Source of the DNA: Thermoanaerobaculia bacterium
Lineage (GTDB): Bacteria > Acidobacteriota > Thermoanaerobaculia > Multivoradales > JAHEKO01
Length of the DNA stretch: 64,000 nucleotides
Assembly (NCBI GenBank): GCA_947259925.1
Contig: CAMYOG010000026.1
Location: forward strand, 18,931 to 82,930
Direction: 5' to 3'
Shown here: piece after piece, positions 17,096-25,128 of the stretch
Layout: every line of letters begins with the position of its first letter
Numbering within the stretch: the first letter of the stretch is position 1
Notes under the pieces: model-generated
Databases searched by the model: none
What the model was told of the DNA's origin: nothing
Seen by the model: the letters and a program-made list of their open reading frames with translations, nothing else
Program-made: the position numbers and the translations under genes

Positions 17096-17491
17096 ATGAC
17101 CGAACCCAGACTGACCGACGTTCCTGGCGTGGGAGAGGCGACCGCGAAGGCCCTCGCCGCGGTGGGGATCGGTAACGCCGGCGATCTGGCCCGGGCCTCG
17201 ACGGCCACGTTGACGGCGGTGCGGGGGCTCGGTCCCTCGAGAGCCGCCTCGATTCGAACGGCTGCCCGCTCGCTCCTCGAGACCGACTCGGACGGGTCCC
17301 ACCCCGGACTCGACACGGTCCCAAGCAAGAAGAAGAAGAGAGACAAGAAGAAGGACAAGAAAAAGGACAAGCGGAAGCGCAAGAAGAAGCGCAAGGACAA
17401 GCGAAAGAAGAAGGACAAGAAGGGCGGGAAAGGCAAGAAGGACAAGAAGCGAGGCAAGGGAAAGAAGAAGAGGAAGAAGAACAAGAAGTAG
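17096..17491 (+). CDS. Helix-hairpin-helix protein with 56-residue poly-lysine tail
   Basis: Residues 1-65 carry two helix-hairpin-helix units (TDVPGVGEATAKALAAVGI and LTAVRGLGPSRAASI), a fold that binds DNA non-specifically as in RadA, RuvA and ComEA. Residues 76-131 are almost only charged: 35 Lys, 7 Arg and 6 Asp of 56, in units like KKKKRDKKKDKKKDK. The coding strand there is nearly pure purine. The ATG follows GAGGGAGGGGCGC, a strong ribosome site, and the gene sits between pstB and the first PPK2 gene with 46 and 21 bp gaps. A role in binding polyphosphate and DNA together is inference from context and charge. Confidence 0.85.
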   Translation: MTEPRLTDVPGVGEATAKALAAVGIGNAGDLARASTATLTAVRGLGPSRAASIRTAARSLLETDSDGSHPGLDTVPSKKKKRDKKKDKKKDKRKRKKKRKDKRKKKDKKGGKGKKDKKRGKGKKKRKKNKK

Positions 17492-17512
17492 CGATTCGCG
17501 CTACCCTACGGC

Positions 17513-18289
17513 ATGCTCGAAGCGCTCGATCTCAGCAAGAGCCTGGCCAAATCGGTCTACAAGCAGCAGCTACCCGCCCTCCAGATGCGGCTGCATCGCC
17601 TCCAGAGAGCGTGCTGGGAGGCGAAGGTGGCGACGGTGGTCGTCTTCGAAGGCTGGGATGCCGCCGGCAAGGGCACCACGATCCGCAAGCTCACCCAGCG
17701 CCTGGAGCCACGTGGCTTCTCCCTCTACGCCATCCAGGAGCCGAGGACGTTCGAGCGGCAGCTGCCCTGGATGTGGCGCTTCTGGGTCAACCTGCCGGAA
17801 TGGGGAGAGATCGCTATCTTCGACCGCAGCTGGTACGGCCGGGTCTTGATCGAGCGCGTCGAGGCTCTGACCGAGGAAGAGCACTGGCGCAAGGCCTACG
17901 GAGACATCGTCTCCTTCGAGCGGGGCCTGGCGGACGACCGGTACCTAATCATCAAGTTCTTCTTCCACATCTCCAGGGAGGAGCAAGAGGCGCGCTTCCA
18001 GCAGCTCGAGAGCGACCCAGCGACCGCCTGGCAGGTCGAGCCGGAGGACTGGGAGCATCACCGGAACTACGACCAGTACCTGGTCGCCATCGAGGAGATG
18101 CTCGAGCGCTCGGAGAGCGAGTGGGGGCCGTGGACGCTGGTCGAGGCGACCGACCACAGATGGGCTCGGGTCAAGGTGTTCGAGAAGCTCATCCAGCGGA
18201 TGGAGGCGGGGCTGACCCACCACGGCTTGGCCGTGCCCGAGCCGCTGGAGGCCGAGCTGTTCTCGAGCGAGGAGGAGGACGAGGATTAG
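17513..18289 (+). CDS. PPK2-family polyphosphate kinase (N-domain-like half of a PAP-type pair)
   Basis: PPK2 enzymes transfer phosphate between polyphosphate and nucleotides. This 258-residue single-domain protein has Walker A FEGWDAAGKGTTIRK (45-59), the lid-region MWRFWVNLP, and Walker B AIFDRSWYGRVLIERVE (101-117). Its start (MLEALDLSKSLAKSVYKQQL) resembles the N-terminal domain of two-domain polyphosphate:AMP phosphotransferases. The C-terminus is a run of acidic residues (SSEEEDED). One base separates its stop from the next PPK2 gene, so the two are surely cotranslated. Direction (polyP use or synthesis) and nucleotide cannot be read from sequence. Confidence 0.92.
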   Translation: MLEALDLSKSLAKSVYKQQLPALQMRLHRLQRACWEAKVATVVVFEGWDAAGKGTTIRKLTQRLEPRGFSLYAIQEPRTFERQLPWMWRFWVNLPEWGEIAIFDRSWYGRVLIERVEALTEEEHWRKAYGDIVSFERGLADDRYLIIKFFFHISREEQEARFQQLESDPATAWQVEPEDWEHHRNYDQYLVAIEEMLERSESEWGPWTLVEATDHRWARVKVFEKLIQRMEAGLTHHGLAVPEPLEAELFSSEEEDED

Positions 18290-18290
18290 G

Positions 18291-19004
18291 ATGCTCTCCA
18301 CCGTCGATCTCACTCTCAACCTGGACCGCGCTGACTACAAGAAGCAGCTGCTCGAGTGTCAGCTGGAGCTACGCAAGCTGGCGCTCGAGCTCTACCAGCA
18401 GAAGCGTTCGCTGGTGGTGGTGGCCGAGGGTTGGGACGCCGCCGGCAAGGGGGGCTCGATCCGCCGGGTTACGGAGAAGATCGACCCGCGTGGATACCAG
18501 GTCTACGCGATCAGTGCCCCGGGAGCCGAGGGCAAGAGCCATCACTACCTCTGGCGCTTCTGGCGACGGTTGAAGGCGCCGGTCGAAAAGCAGATTCTGA
18601 TCTTCGACCGCTCCTGGTACGGCCGCGTCCTGGTCGAGCGGGTCGAGGGCTTCGCCACCGAAGAGGAGTGGCGGCGTGCCTACCGCGAAATCAACGAGTT
18701 CGAGCGCCAGCTGACCGATCATGGGATGACCCTGGTCAAGCTCTGGTATCACATCAGTAAGGACGAGCAGCTGCGCCGGTTCGAAGCCCGGAGAGAGACG
18801 CCCCACAAGGCCTGGAAGCTGACCGACGAAGATTGGCGCAATCGAGACAAGTGGGAAGCCTACGAGGCGGCGGTCGACGACATGCTGGTCAAGACCTCGA
18901 CCCTGACCGCCCCCTGGACCGTGATCGAGGGGAACGACAAGCTCTGGGCTCGCATCAAGACCCAGAGGACGTTGATAGAGGCGCTCACAGAGGCTCTTGC
19001 GTGA
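18291..19004 (+). CDS. PPK2-family polyphosphate kinase (C-domain-like half of a PAP-type pair)
   Basis: The 237-residue protein has Walker A AEGWDAAGKGGSIRR (45-59), HHYLWRFWRRL, Walker B LIFDRSWYGRVLVERVEGF (103 on), WYHISKDEQLRRF and KLTDEDWRNRDKW. These match the catalytic C-terminal domain of polyphosphate:AMP phosphotransferase very closely. With the preceding gene it totals 495 residues, the size of the fused two-domain enzyme, so the pair looks like a split form. The likely reaction is AMP + polyP to ADP, or ADP to ATP (inference). Confidence 0.93.
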   Translation: MLSTVDLTLNLDRADYKKQLLECQLELRKLALELYQQKRSLVVVAEGWDAAGKGGSIRRVTEKIDPRGYQVYAISAPGAEGKSHHYLWRFWRRLKAPVEKQILIFDRSWYGRVLVERVEGFATEEEWRRAYREINEFERQLTDHGMTLVKLWYHISKDEQLRRFEARRETPHKAWKLTDEDWRNRDKWEAYEAAVDDMLVKTSTLTAPWTVIEGNDKLWARIKTQRTLIEALTEALA

Positions 19005-19106
19005 GTCGCTTGTCGGCCCCCGCGATCAACGGGCCCGGTCGATTCGTCGTGCTACAGTTTTTTACTCTCGCATGAGCTCTCCCCTGCCGATCGGCTCACC
19101 GCGGCC

Positions 19107-21587
19107 ATGACAGGCAAGCACGAAGCTCCCAGCACCAGCGACGACAAGGGCCGGCGGCGGCAGCTCATGGTGGTCTGCACCGGAGGCCTCCGGCAGCGCT
19201 TCCTGCGCGGAATGATCACCCGAGACCTGGTGCTGCGCGGCCTCGGTTTCGAGGACGCCTACGCCGTGGCGCGGGCGATTCGGGACGAGCTCTCAGACCG
19301 CGAGGAGGTGACGACCGACGAGATCCAGGATCTCATCTCCGCCCGGTTGGAGATGATGTTCGGCAGCGACATCCCGGATCGGCTCACCTTCCCCGGTCGG
19401 CCTCTCTCGGAGATCCGTGTCGTCTACGAGGGGCAGGAGCAGCCGTTCTCACGCGGCCTGCTCGCCCGCAGCGTCTATGCGGCGGGCATCGATCTGGACC
19501 GTGCCTACGGACTGCTGACCGAGCTCGAAGCCGAGCTTCGCCAGGAGGGGGTCGACCGGCTGGCCTCGGGCGAGATAGCCCGCCGGGTCGCCGATCTGTT
19601 GGAGCGCAAGGAGGGACCGGAAGCGGCTCGGCGATACCGTACCGTGCGCCGGATCGGTCGGCTGGCGAAGCCTCTGATCATCTACATCGGCGGTGCCAGC
19701 GGCACCGGCAAGTCGACCCTGGCGCTCGAGCTCGCACCGCTCCTCCGGATCTACCGGATCAACGCCACCGACACCATCCGCCAGGTCATGCGAATGGTCT
19801 TCACGCCGTCGATCTTGCCGGCTATTCACACCTCCAGCTTCGAGGTCGCGCACCTTCCCGAGCCCGCCTCCGGCCCGCCCGGCCCGACGAGGCCCGGTGA
19901 TCCGGACTTCGGCTCCCGGGTCATTCAGAGCTACGAGGAGCAGACCATCCGGGTGATCGTCGGGATCCGGGCGGTCGTCGAGCGCGCGATCGCCGAGAAC
20001 CTGAGCCTGATCGTCGAAGGGGTGCATGTCCATCCGGGGCTGGTACCGTTCGCGGACTTGCAGGGCTCGGCCCACCAGGTCGCTCTGGTCCTCGCGACCC
20101 TGCACGAGGAGGACCACCGGGCGCGCTTCCTCGCCCGGTCGCGCGCCGGTGGCCGCAAGGCGGAGCGCTATCTAGAGAGCTTCGGGGCGATCCGCGAGAT
20201 CCACGATCACATCCTGCAGGAGGCGGAGCGGCGTGAGGTGCCGCTCCTGGACAACCCGGCGGGAGAGTCCCCGGTCGGACCTACTCTGGGCCTGATCACC
20301 AGCATGCTGGAGCACACGACGCCCAGCCTCGGCCTGGGCGAATGGCCCGACCTGGCCCCCTCGGCCGCGACGCTGCTGCTGATCGTCGACGGGTTGGCCG
20401 ATCGGCCGATCCGCGCACTCGGTGGACGGACGCCGCTGCAGGCCGCCGACACGCCGACGCTCGACCGACTGGCGAAGGATGGCCAGTGCGGCCTGGCCGA
20501 TCCGATCGCCCCGGGCGTGGTCGCCGACACCGCCGCGGGCTGTCTGGCACTCTTCGGACAGTCGCCGATGAGTCTCAAGCGGGGTCCGACCGAAGCGCTC
20601 GGAGCGAGCCTGCCGATGAGTCCCGGAGATGTCGCGCTGCGCGGCAACTTCGCCACCCTCGGCGAGAACGGGCAGATCATCGACCGCCGGGCCGGCCGGA
20701 TCCGCGAAGGGGCCGCGGAACTGGCCGCAGCGATCGACCATCTGGCCCTGCCCGGCGGCCTCTCGCGCGAGGTCGAGGTCCGCGTGCGGGCGGGAACCGA
20801 GCACCGCCTGGGCGTCGTTCTCCGGGGCACCACCCTCTCACCCGCCATCCAGGGCAGCGACCCGGGCGAGGGAGCGCTGCCCAGCCCACCCCTGGTTCCG
20901 CGACCGGACGACCCCGATGACGCCCTGGCGGTCTACACCGCCAACGTCCTGGCGGTGTTCGAGCAGGAGGCTCGACGGGTGCTGGCGAATCACAAGATCA
21001 ATCGCAAGCGCAAGAAGGACGGGCTCCCCCAGGCCAACGCCGTCCTGACCCGTGGTGCCGGGCGGATCCACAGCCTGCTGCCGCTCGAGGAGGCGGGCGT
21101 TCCCCTACGGGTCTGCTGTATCAGCGGCGATCAGACCGTGTTGGGACTGGCCCGCTGGTCGGGAGCCAGGACCCGAACCACTCCGGAGATGACCGCCAAC
21201 CTCGACACCGATCTGCGGCAGAAATTCGACATCGCCCGCGAGGAGCTCGAGCGGAGCGACCTGGTGCTGCTGCACGTCAAGGGAGCCGATATCGCCGCCC
21301 ACGACCAGCGCCCCGACCTCAAGGCGTCGTTCATCGAGCAGATAGACAAGAACCTGAATCGCATGTTGAAGCGCGTCACCGGGCCGGTACGCATCGCGGT
21401 CGCGTCGGATCACGCCACCCTCTCGGAGAGCGGTCAGCACGCCGCCGATCCGCTGCCAGTCTTGATCTGGGGAGAGGGCGTCGAGGCCGACGAGATCGAG
21501 ACCTTCGACGAGCAGTCGGCCGGCGGCGGCAAGCTCGAGCGGTTTCCGCTCCAACTGCTGCTCAGCCGGCTCTACCGGCTCTCCTGA
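19107..21587 (+). CDS. ATP-cone / 2-phosphoglycerate kinase / archaeal-type phosphoglycerate mutase fusion
   Basis: The 826-residue protein has three parts. Residues ~18-170 are two ATP-cone-like regulatory units (VVCTGGLRQRFLRGMITRDL; VVYEGQEQPFSRGLLARSVY). Residues ~185-405 are a 2-phosphoglycerate kinase with P-loop IGGASGTGKST (194-204) and LIVEGVHVHPG; this enzyme makes 2,3-bisphosphoglycerate. Residues ~420-826 match archaeal-type cofactor-independent phosphoglycerate mutase: LLIVDGLADRP, DTAAGCLALFG, HVKGADIAAHD, VASDHATLSESGQHAADPLP. The segment aligned with GSDTAH of that family reads VVADTAAG, so the usual nucleophile serine appears to be Ala473, which makes mutase activity uncertain. 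The combined product would channel 3- or 2-phosphoglycerate to 2,3-bisphosphoglycerate. It overlaps sixA by 16 bp, tail to tail. Confidence 0.88.
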   Translation: MTGKHEAPSTSDDKGRRRQLMVVCTGGLRQRFLRGMITRDLVLRGLGFEDAYAVARAIRDELSDREEVTTDEIQDLISARLEMMFGSDIPDRLTFPGRPLSEIRVVYEGQEQPFSRGLLARSVYAAGIDLDRAYGLLTELEAELRQEGVDRLASGEIARRVADLLERKEGPEAARRYRTVRRIGRLAKPLIIYIGGASGTGKSTLALELAPLLRIYRINATDTIRQVMRMVFTPSILPAIHTSSFEVAHLPEPASGPPGPTRPGDPDFGSRVIQSYEEQTIRVIVGIRAVVERAIAENLSLIVEGVHVHPGLVPFADLQGSAHQVALVLATLHEEDHRARFLARSRAGGRKAERYLESFGAIREIHDHILQEAERREVPLLDNPAGESPVGPTLGLITSMLEHTTPSLGLGEWPDLAPSAATLLLIVDGLADRPIRALGGRTPLQAADTPTLDRLAKDGQCGLADPIAPGVVADTAAGCLALFGQSPMSLKRGPTEALGASLPMSPGDVALRGNFATLGENGQIIDRRAGRIREGAAELAAAIDHLALPGGLSREVEVRVRAGTEHRLGVVLRGTTLSPAIQGSDPGEGALPSPPLVPRPDDPDDALAVYTANVLAVFEQEARRVLANHKINRKRKKDGLPQANAVLTRGAGRIHSLLPLEEAGVPLRVCCISGDQTVLGLARWSGARTRTTPEMTANLDTDLRQKFDIAREELERSDLVLLHVKGADIAAHDQRPDLKASFIEQIDKNLNRMLKRVTGPVRIAVASDHATLSESGQHAADPLPVLIWGEGVEADEIETFDEQSAGGGKLERFPLQLLLSRLYRLS

Positions 21588-22099
21588 GCAGCCCCGCCGC
21601 GCGCAAAGCGCGCCAGCGTCTTCGGCGTGCACAGCCACACCAGGGTACCGATCCCGAACTTGGCTTCCGACCACCGATCGATCGGTAGGTCGACGCGCGC
21701 TGTGGCCGCAGTGACCATCCTGACCTCGGCACAGCCGATCAGCCGCCCCACGCTCTCGGACCAGACCGGTTCGTGACCGGCCAGCATCAGCCGTTCGATC
21801 GCGTCGTCCGCACCCTGGACAGCAGTCAGCAGCTCCTCGGGAGAGCCACCGTAGAGGCGATCGACGACCTCGACGTCGCACGACCAGCTCCCCGCGTCGG
21901 CTGCGAGCTCGACCGTCGAGCGAGCTCGCACCGCCGGCGAGGTGAAGACCGCGTCCGGAGCCTGACCGATCGCCCCCAGGAATCTACCGATGGTCGCCGC
22001 GGCCCGGCGCCCGCGCGGGGCGAGCCGTCGCTCGCGGTCGCTCGCGAACTCGCCCGACCAGTCGGATTTGGCGTGTCTCAGGAGGTAGAGGTGTCGCAT
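21572..22099 (-). CDS. sixA: Phosphohistidine phosphatase SixA-like, histidine phosphatase superfamily
   Basis: The 175-residue protein has the RHG-type motif at the N-terminus (MRHLYLLRHAKSDW), RGRRAAATIGRFL, TSPAVRARSTVE and a second catalytic histidine in MLAGHEPVWSE. SixA-type enzymes remove phosphate from phosphohistidine or act on small phosphoesters. Its location between polyP genes suggests a role in phosphate metabolism; PPK1 itself uses a phosphohistidine intermediate, but a direct link is speculative. It is divergent from ppk1 with a 61-bp gap. Confidence 0.88.
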   Translation of the reverse strand: MRHLYLLRHAKSDWSGEFASDRERRLAPRGRRAAATIGRFLGAIGQAPDAVFTSPAVRARSTVELAADAGSWSCDVEVVDRLYGGSPEELLTAVQGADDAIERLMLAGHEPVWSESVGRLIGCAEVRMVTAATARVDLPIDRWSEAKFGIGTLVWLCTPKTLARFARGGAAQESR

Positions 22100-22160
22100 C
22101 GATCACTGAGGCGGCGGGACCACCGCCGGTATACTAAAGCTTCCAATCGCGGAGGTCACA

Positions 22161-24305
22161 CTGGCTACACTCGAAGATCGTTCGGCACCGCTCGAAGACC
22201 AGGCGCTCGACCTGGGCGACAAGGCGTACTACATCAATCGGGAGCTCAGCTGGCTCGCCTTCAACGCGCGCGTTCTGGAGGAAGCCCTCGACGAGGAGAA
22301 CCCACTCCTCGAGCGCGTCAAGTTCCTGTCGATCTTCAGCAGCAACCTCGACGAGTTCTTCATGATCCGGGTGGCGGGGCTGCGCCGGCAGCTCGAGGTC
22401 GGCGCCCTCGAGGCACCTCCCGACGGCATGACGCCCGCCGAGCAGCTGGCGGCGATTCGCGAGACCCTGATGCCGATGCTCAAGCAGCGGTTCCGCTGTT
22501 GGCAGGACGACCTCAAGCCGAAGCTCGAGGAGCAGGGCATCCGGGTGCTCGACTACTCCGACCTCAAGCGCAAGCAGCGCAAGCTGCTCCGGCGCCACTT
22601 CGAGCGCGAGATCTTTCCGGTCCTGACGCCGCTCGCCTTCGACCCCGGGCACCCGTTTCCCCACATTTCGAACCTGAGCATCAACCTCGCGGTCGAGATC
22701 AACGATCCGGGTCACGGCGAGCGCTTCGCGCGGCTCAAGGTTCCGAACGCCCTCGACCGGCTCCTGCGCATCCCGAGTGAGGAGAAGGCCGGCCGCTACG
22801 AGCATCTCGGTCTGGTCGGACCGAAGAGCAGCCACTTCGTCTGGCTCGAGGAAGTGGTCGCGGCCAATCTGGACCTGCTGTTCCCCGGGCTCGAGATCGT
22901 CACCGCGCATCCGTTCCGCATCACCCGGGACGTCGATCTCGAGATCGAGGAGGACGAAGCGGCCGATCTGATCACCACTATGCAGGACTTCGTGGCCCAA
23001 CGGCACTTCGGCTCGGCGATCCGGCTCGAGGTGGACGCCGGGATGCCGGAGCGCATCCGCTCGATTCTGAGTCGGAATCTGCGCCTGTCGCCCTACCAGG
23101 TCTACGAGGTGGAGGGCCCCCTCGGTCTTTCGGACATGATGGAGCTGACCAGCATCGATCGTCCGGAGCTGAAGGACCCGCCCTTCCTGCCGCAGTCGCC
23201 GCCCGAGCTCACGGGTGAAGAGAGCATCTTCTCGGTGCTGCGCGACCGCGACGTGCTCCTCTATCACCCCTACGACAGCTTCGCTTCGGTGGTCGACCTG
23301 ATCCGCAAGGCGGCTCGCGATCCGAACGTGGTCGCCATCAAGCAGACGCTCTATCGCACCGGCCCCAACTCACCGATCGTGAAGGCCCTGCGCGAAGCGC
23401 GTGAGCAGGGCAAGCAGGTCGCGGCCATGGTCGAGCTCAAGGCGCGGTTCGACGAGGAGAACAACATCGTCTGGGCTCGGGCTCTGGAAGAGGCTGGCGT
23501 CCACGTCGTCTACGGCCTGGTCGGCCTCAAGGTGCACTGCAAGATCTGCCTGGTCGTCCGGCGCGAGGCCCACGGCATCCAGAGCTACGTTCATCTCGGA
23601 ACCGGCAACTACAATCCGGTCACGGCACGGCTCTACACCGACCTGGGCTACTTCACCACCGATCCGGAGCTCGCGGCCGACGTCTCCGACCTGTTCAACG
23701 CCCTGACCGGCTACTCGAAGAAGACCCACTATCGCAAGCTGCTGGTTTCACCCCACTCGATGCGCGAGCAGCTGCTCGAGCGCATCGATCGCGAGATCTC
23801 GGCCCATCTGGAGGACGGCCAGGGCCATCTCGCCTTCAAGATGAACTCCCTGGTCGACAAGCGCTGCATCCGAAAGCTCTACGAGGCGTCGCAAGCCGGC
23901 GTCAAGGTCGAGCTGCAGGTCCGTGGCATCTGCTGCCTGCAGCCGGGGGTCAGCGGCGTCAGCGACAACATCCGGGTCACTTCTGTAGTCGGCCGGTTCC
24001 TCGAGCACTCCCGGATCTACTACTTCCGCAACGGCGGCGACGAGGAGATCCTCCTCGGCAGCGCCGACCTGATGCCGCGCAACCTCGGCGGCAGGGTCGA
24101 GCTCCTGTTCCCGGTGCGCGACCCCGAGCTCCTGGCGTCGCTGCGCGACGACATCCTGTTCCTGCACCTGCGCGACAACGTCCGCTCCCGCGAGCTGCAA
24201 GCCGATGGCACCTACAAGCGGGTGCAGCCGGCCGGCGGCGAGGAAGTCGTCGACTCGCAGGCGTACCGCCTGGAGCATCGCGGCTCCTGGCACCCGGAAG
24301 ACTAG
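22161..24305 (+). CDS. ppk1: Polyphosphate kinase 1
   Basis: PPK1 polymerises the gamma phosphate of ATP into polyphosphate and can run in reverse. The 714-residue protein shows NRELSWLAFNARVLEEA and SNLDEFFMIRVAGL in the N-domain, HPFPHISNLS, YHPYDSF, VAIKQTLYRTG, and the two catalytic histidine regions LVGLKVHCKICLV and YVHLGTGNYNP. The conserved N-domain needs a start well before the first ATG (22362). The only well-placed signal is GGAGG (22151-22155) five bases before CTG at 22161, so I infer a rare CTG start. The TAG stop is the first triplet of palindromic repeat copy 2. Confidence 0.92.
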   Translation: MATLEDRSAPLEDQALDLGDKAYYINRELSWLAFNARVLEEALDEENPLLERVKFLSIFSSNLDEFFMIRVAGLRRQLEVGALEAPPDGMTPAEQLAAIRETLMPMLKQRFRCWQDDLKPKLEEQGIRVLDYSDLKRKQRKLLRRHFEREIFPVLTPLAFDPGHPFPHISNLSINLAVEINDPGHGERFARLKVPNALDRLLRIPSEEKAGRYEHLGLVGPKSSHFVWLEEVVAANLDLLFPGLEIVTAHPFRITRDVDLEIEEDEAADLITTMQDFVAQRHFGSAIRLEVDAGMPERIRSILSRNLRLSPYQVYEVEGPLGLSDMMELTSIDRPELKDPPFLPQSPPELTGEESIFSVLRDRDVLLYHPYDSFASVVDLIRKAARDPNVVAIKQTLYRTGPNSPIVKALREAREQGKQVAAMVELKARFDEENNIVWARALEEAGVHVVYGLVGLKVHCKICLVVRREAHGIQSYVHLGTGNYNPVTARLYTDLGYFTTDPELAADVSDLFNALTGYSKKTHYRKLLVSPHSMREQLLERIDREISAHLEDGQGHLAFKMNSLVDKRCIRKLYEASQAGVKVELQVRGICCLQPGVSGVSDNIRVTSVVGRFLEHSRIYYFRNGGDEEILLGSADLMPRNLGGRVELLFPVRDPELLASLRDDILFLHLRDNVRSRELQADGTYKRVQPAGGEEVVDSQAYRLEHRGSWHPED

Positions 24306-24381
24306 CCTGGCCTTCTCACCAGCTTCCTACTGCGCCGCCGTATGTTGGCTCGCTACGAAAGCCGGCGAGAAGGTCAGGCTA
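24303..24381. repeat. 79-bp palindromic repeat, copy 2 (short form)
   Basis: This element shares its ends with the 181-bp palindrome at 8015-8195: TAGCCTGGCCTTCTCACC on the left and GGCGAGAAGGTCAGGCTA on the right. The left arm continues AGCTTCCTACTGCG and the right arm, read inward, GGCTTTCGTAGCGAG, so the two arm types are present in inverse order to copy 1. The inner ~100 bp of copy 1 is missing. It fills the entire gap between convergent genes: its two terminal TAG triplets are the stop codons of ppk1 and of the parA-like gene. Confidence 0.85.
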
Positions 24382-25128
24382 GCCCGCCGGTACCCGCTCG
24401 CGAATCTCGGCCCAGAGCTGCTCGTAGGCCTTGGCCGGCGCGCTCCAACTCGCGAATCGGTTCACCGGCGCCCGGTTGAGGGCCATCTTCTCGACCAGAC
24501 TCGAGTAGGGCACCGACGTCTGGAGAAACTCGGGCTGCACTCCGACCCCGGCGGTGATCTCCCGATGGAGCTTCTTTCGACAGTCGACCATGCAGAAGAA
24601 CGGCAGGATCCGCGCGCGGCGGAACCGCCGACGTTTGACCAGGTGGCGCTCGAGCCGGTCGAGCATCCGAAGTGACAGGGTGGTCGGTATGGTCGGCACG
24701 AGCAGCGCGTCGGCGGCCACGAAGACACTCTCCGACAGCAGCGAGATGCTCGGGGCGCAGTCCAGAAAGACCTCGTCGTACTCGTCGTCGAGCGCCTGCA
24801 GAAGCGACGCCAGCCGCCGTGCCGGCTTTTTCATGTCGGCCAGCGCCAGGTCCAGCTTCCGGTACGAGAAGTCGGCCGGAAGCAGGTCGAGGTCCTCGAA
24901 ATCGGTACCTTTGATCACCGCTTCGAGCCTCCGCCCGCCTTCGAGCAGCTTGCGGGCCCCGCCCTTGACCTTCGGCTTGACGCGGAACATGAAAGTCGCC
25001 GCCCCCTGCGGGTCGAGGTCCCAGAGCAGGGTTCGGCGGCCCTCCCGCGCGGCGAGATAGGCGAGGTTGGCCGCCGACGACGTCTTACCGACGCCGCCCT
25101 TGATGTTGTAGAGCGCCAGAACCCTCAC
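24379..25128 (-). CDS. ParA/MinD-family ATPase
   Basis: The 249-residue protein starts with a deviant Walker A, NIKGGVGKTSSAANLAYLAA, followed by LLWDLDPQGAATFMF, switch DLLPADF and the Walker B FLDCAPSISLLSE. This is a ParA-type DNA-associated ATPase of the kind that positions chromosomes, plasmids or protein cargo (McdA, PpfA). There is no parB-like gene nearby. Its ATG overlaps the end of the CYTH-CHAD gene by 4 bp, so the two are coupled. A CHAD protein is a polyP-binding protein in known cases, which suggests the ATPase could position polyP bodies; that is inference. Confidence 0.9.
   Translation of the reverse strand: MRVLALYNIKGGVGKTSSAANLAYLAAREGRRTLLWDLDPQGAATFMFRVKPKVKGGARKLLEGGRRLEAVIKGTDFEDLDLLPADFSYRKLDLALADMKKPARRLASLLQALDDEYDEVFLDCAPSISLLSESVFVAADALLVPTIPTTLSLRMLDRLERHLVKRRRFRRARILPFFCMVDCRKKLHREITAGVGVQPEFLQTSVPYSSLVEKMALNRAPVNRFASWSAPAKAYEQLWAEIRERVPAG

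Noticed and set aside
17065..17484. A Phe/Leu/Ser-rich minus-strand protein resembling transmembrane helices
   Set aside because: It is the complement of the AAG/AAA lysine tail of the helix-hairpin-helix gene. The plus-strand gene has a ribosome site and a folded domain.
17300..17491. Lysine tail as a sequencing or assembly artefact (simple repeat)
   Set aside because: The units are irregular (KKKRDKKKD, KRKRKKKRKDK, GGKGKKDKK) and the frame stays open to a normal stop, unlike a slippage repeat.
21773..22780. A 335-residue plus-strand frame across sixA and ppk1
   Set aside because: It is antisense to sixA and out of frame in ppk1, with no recognisable domain.
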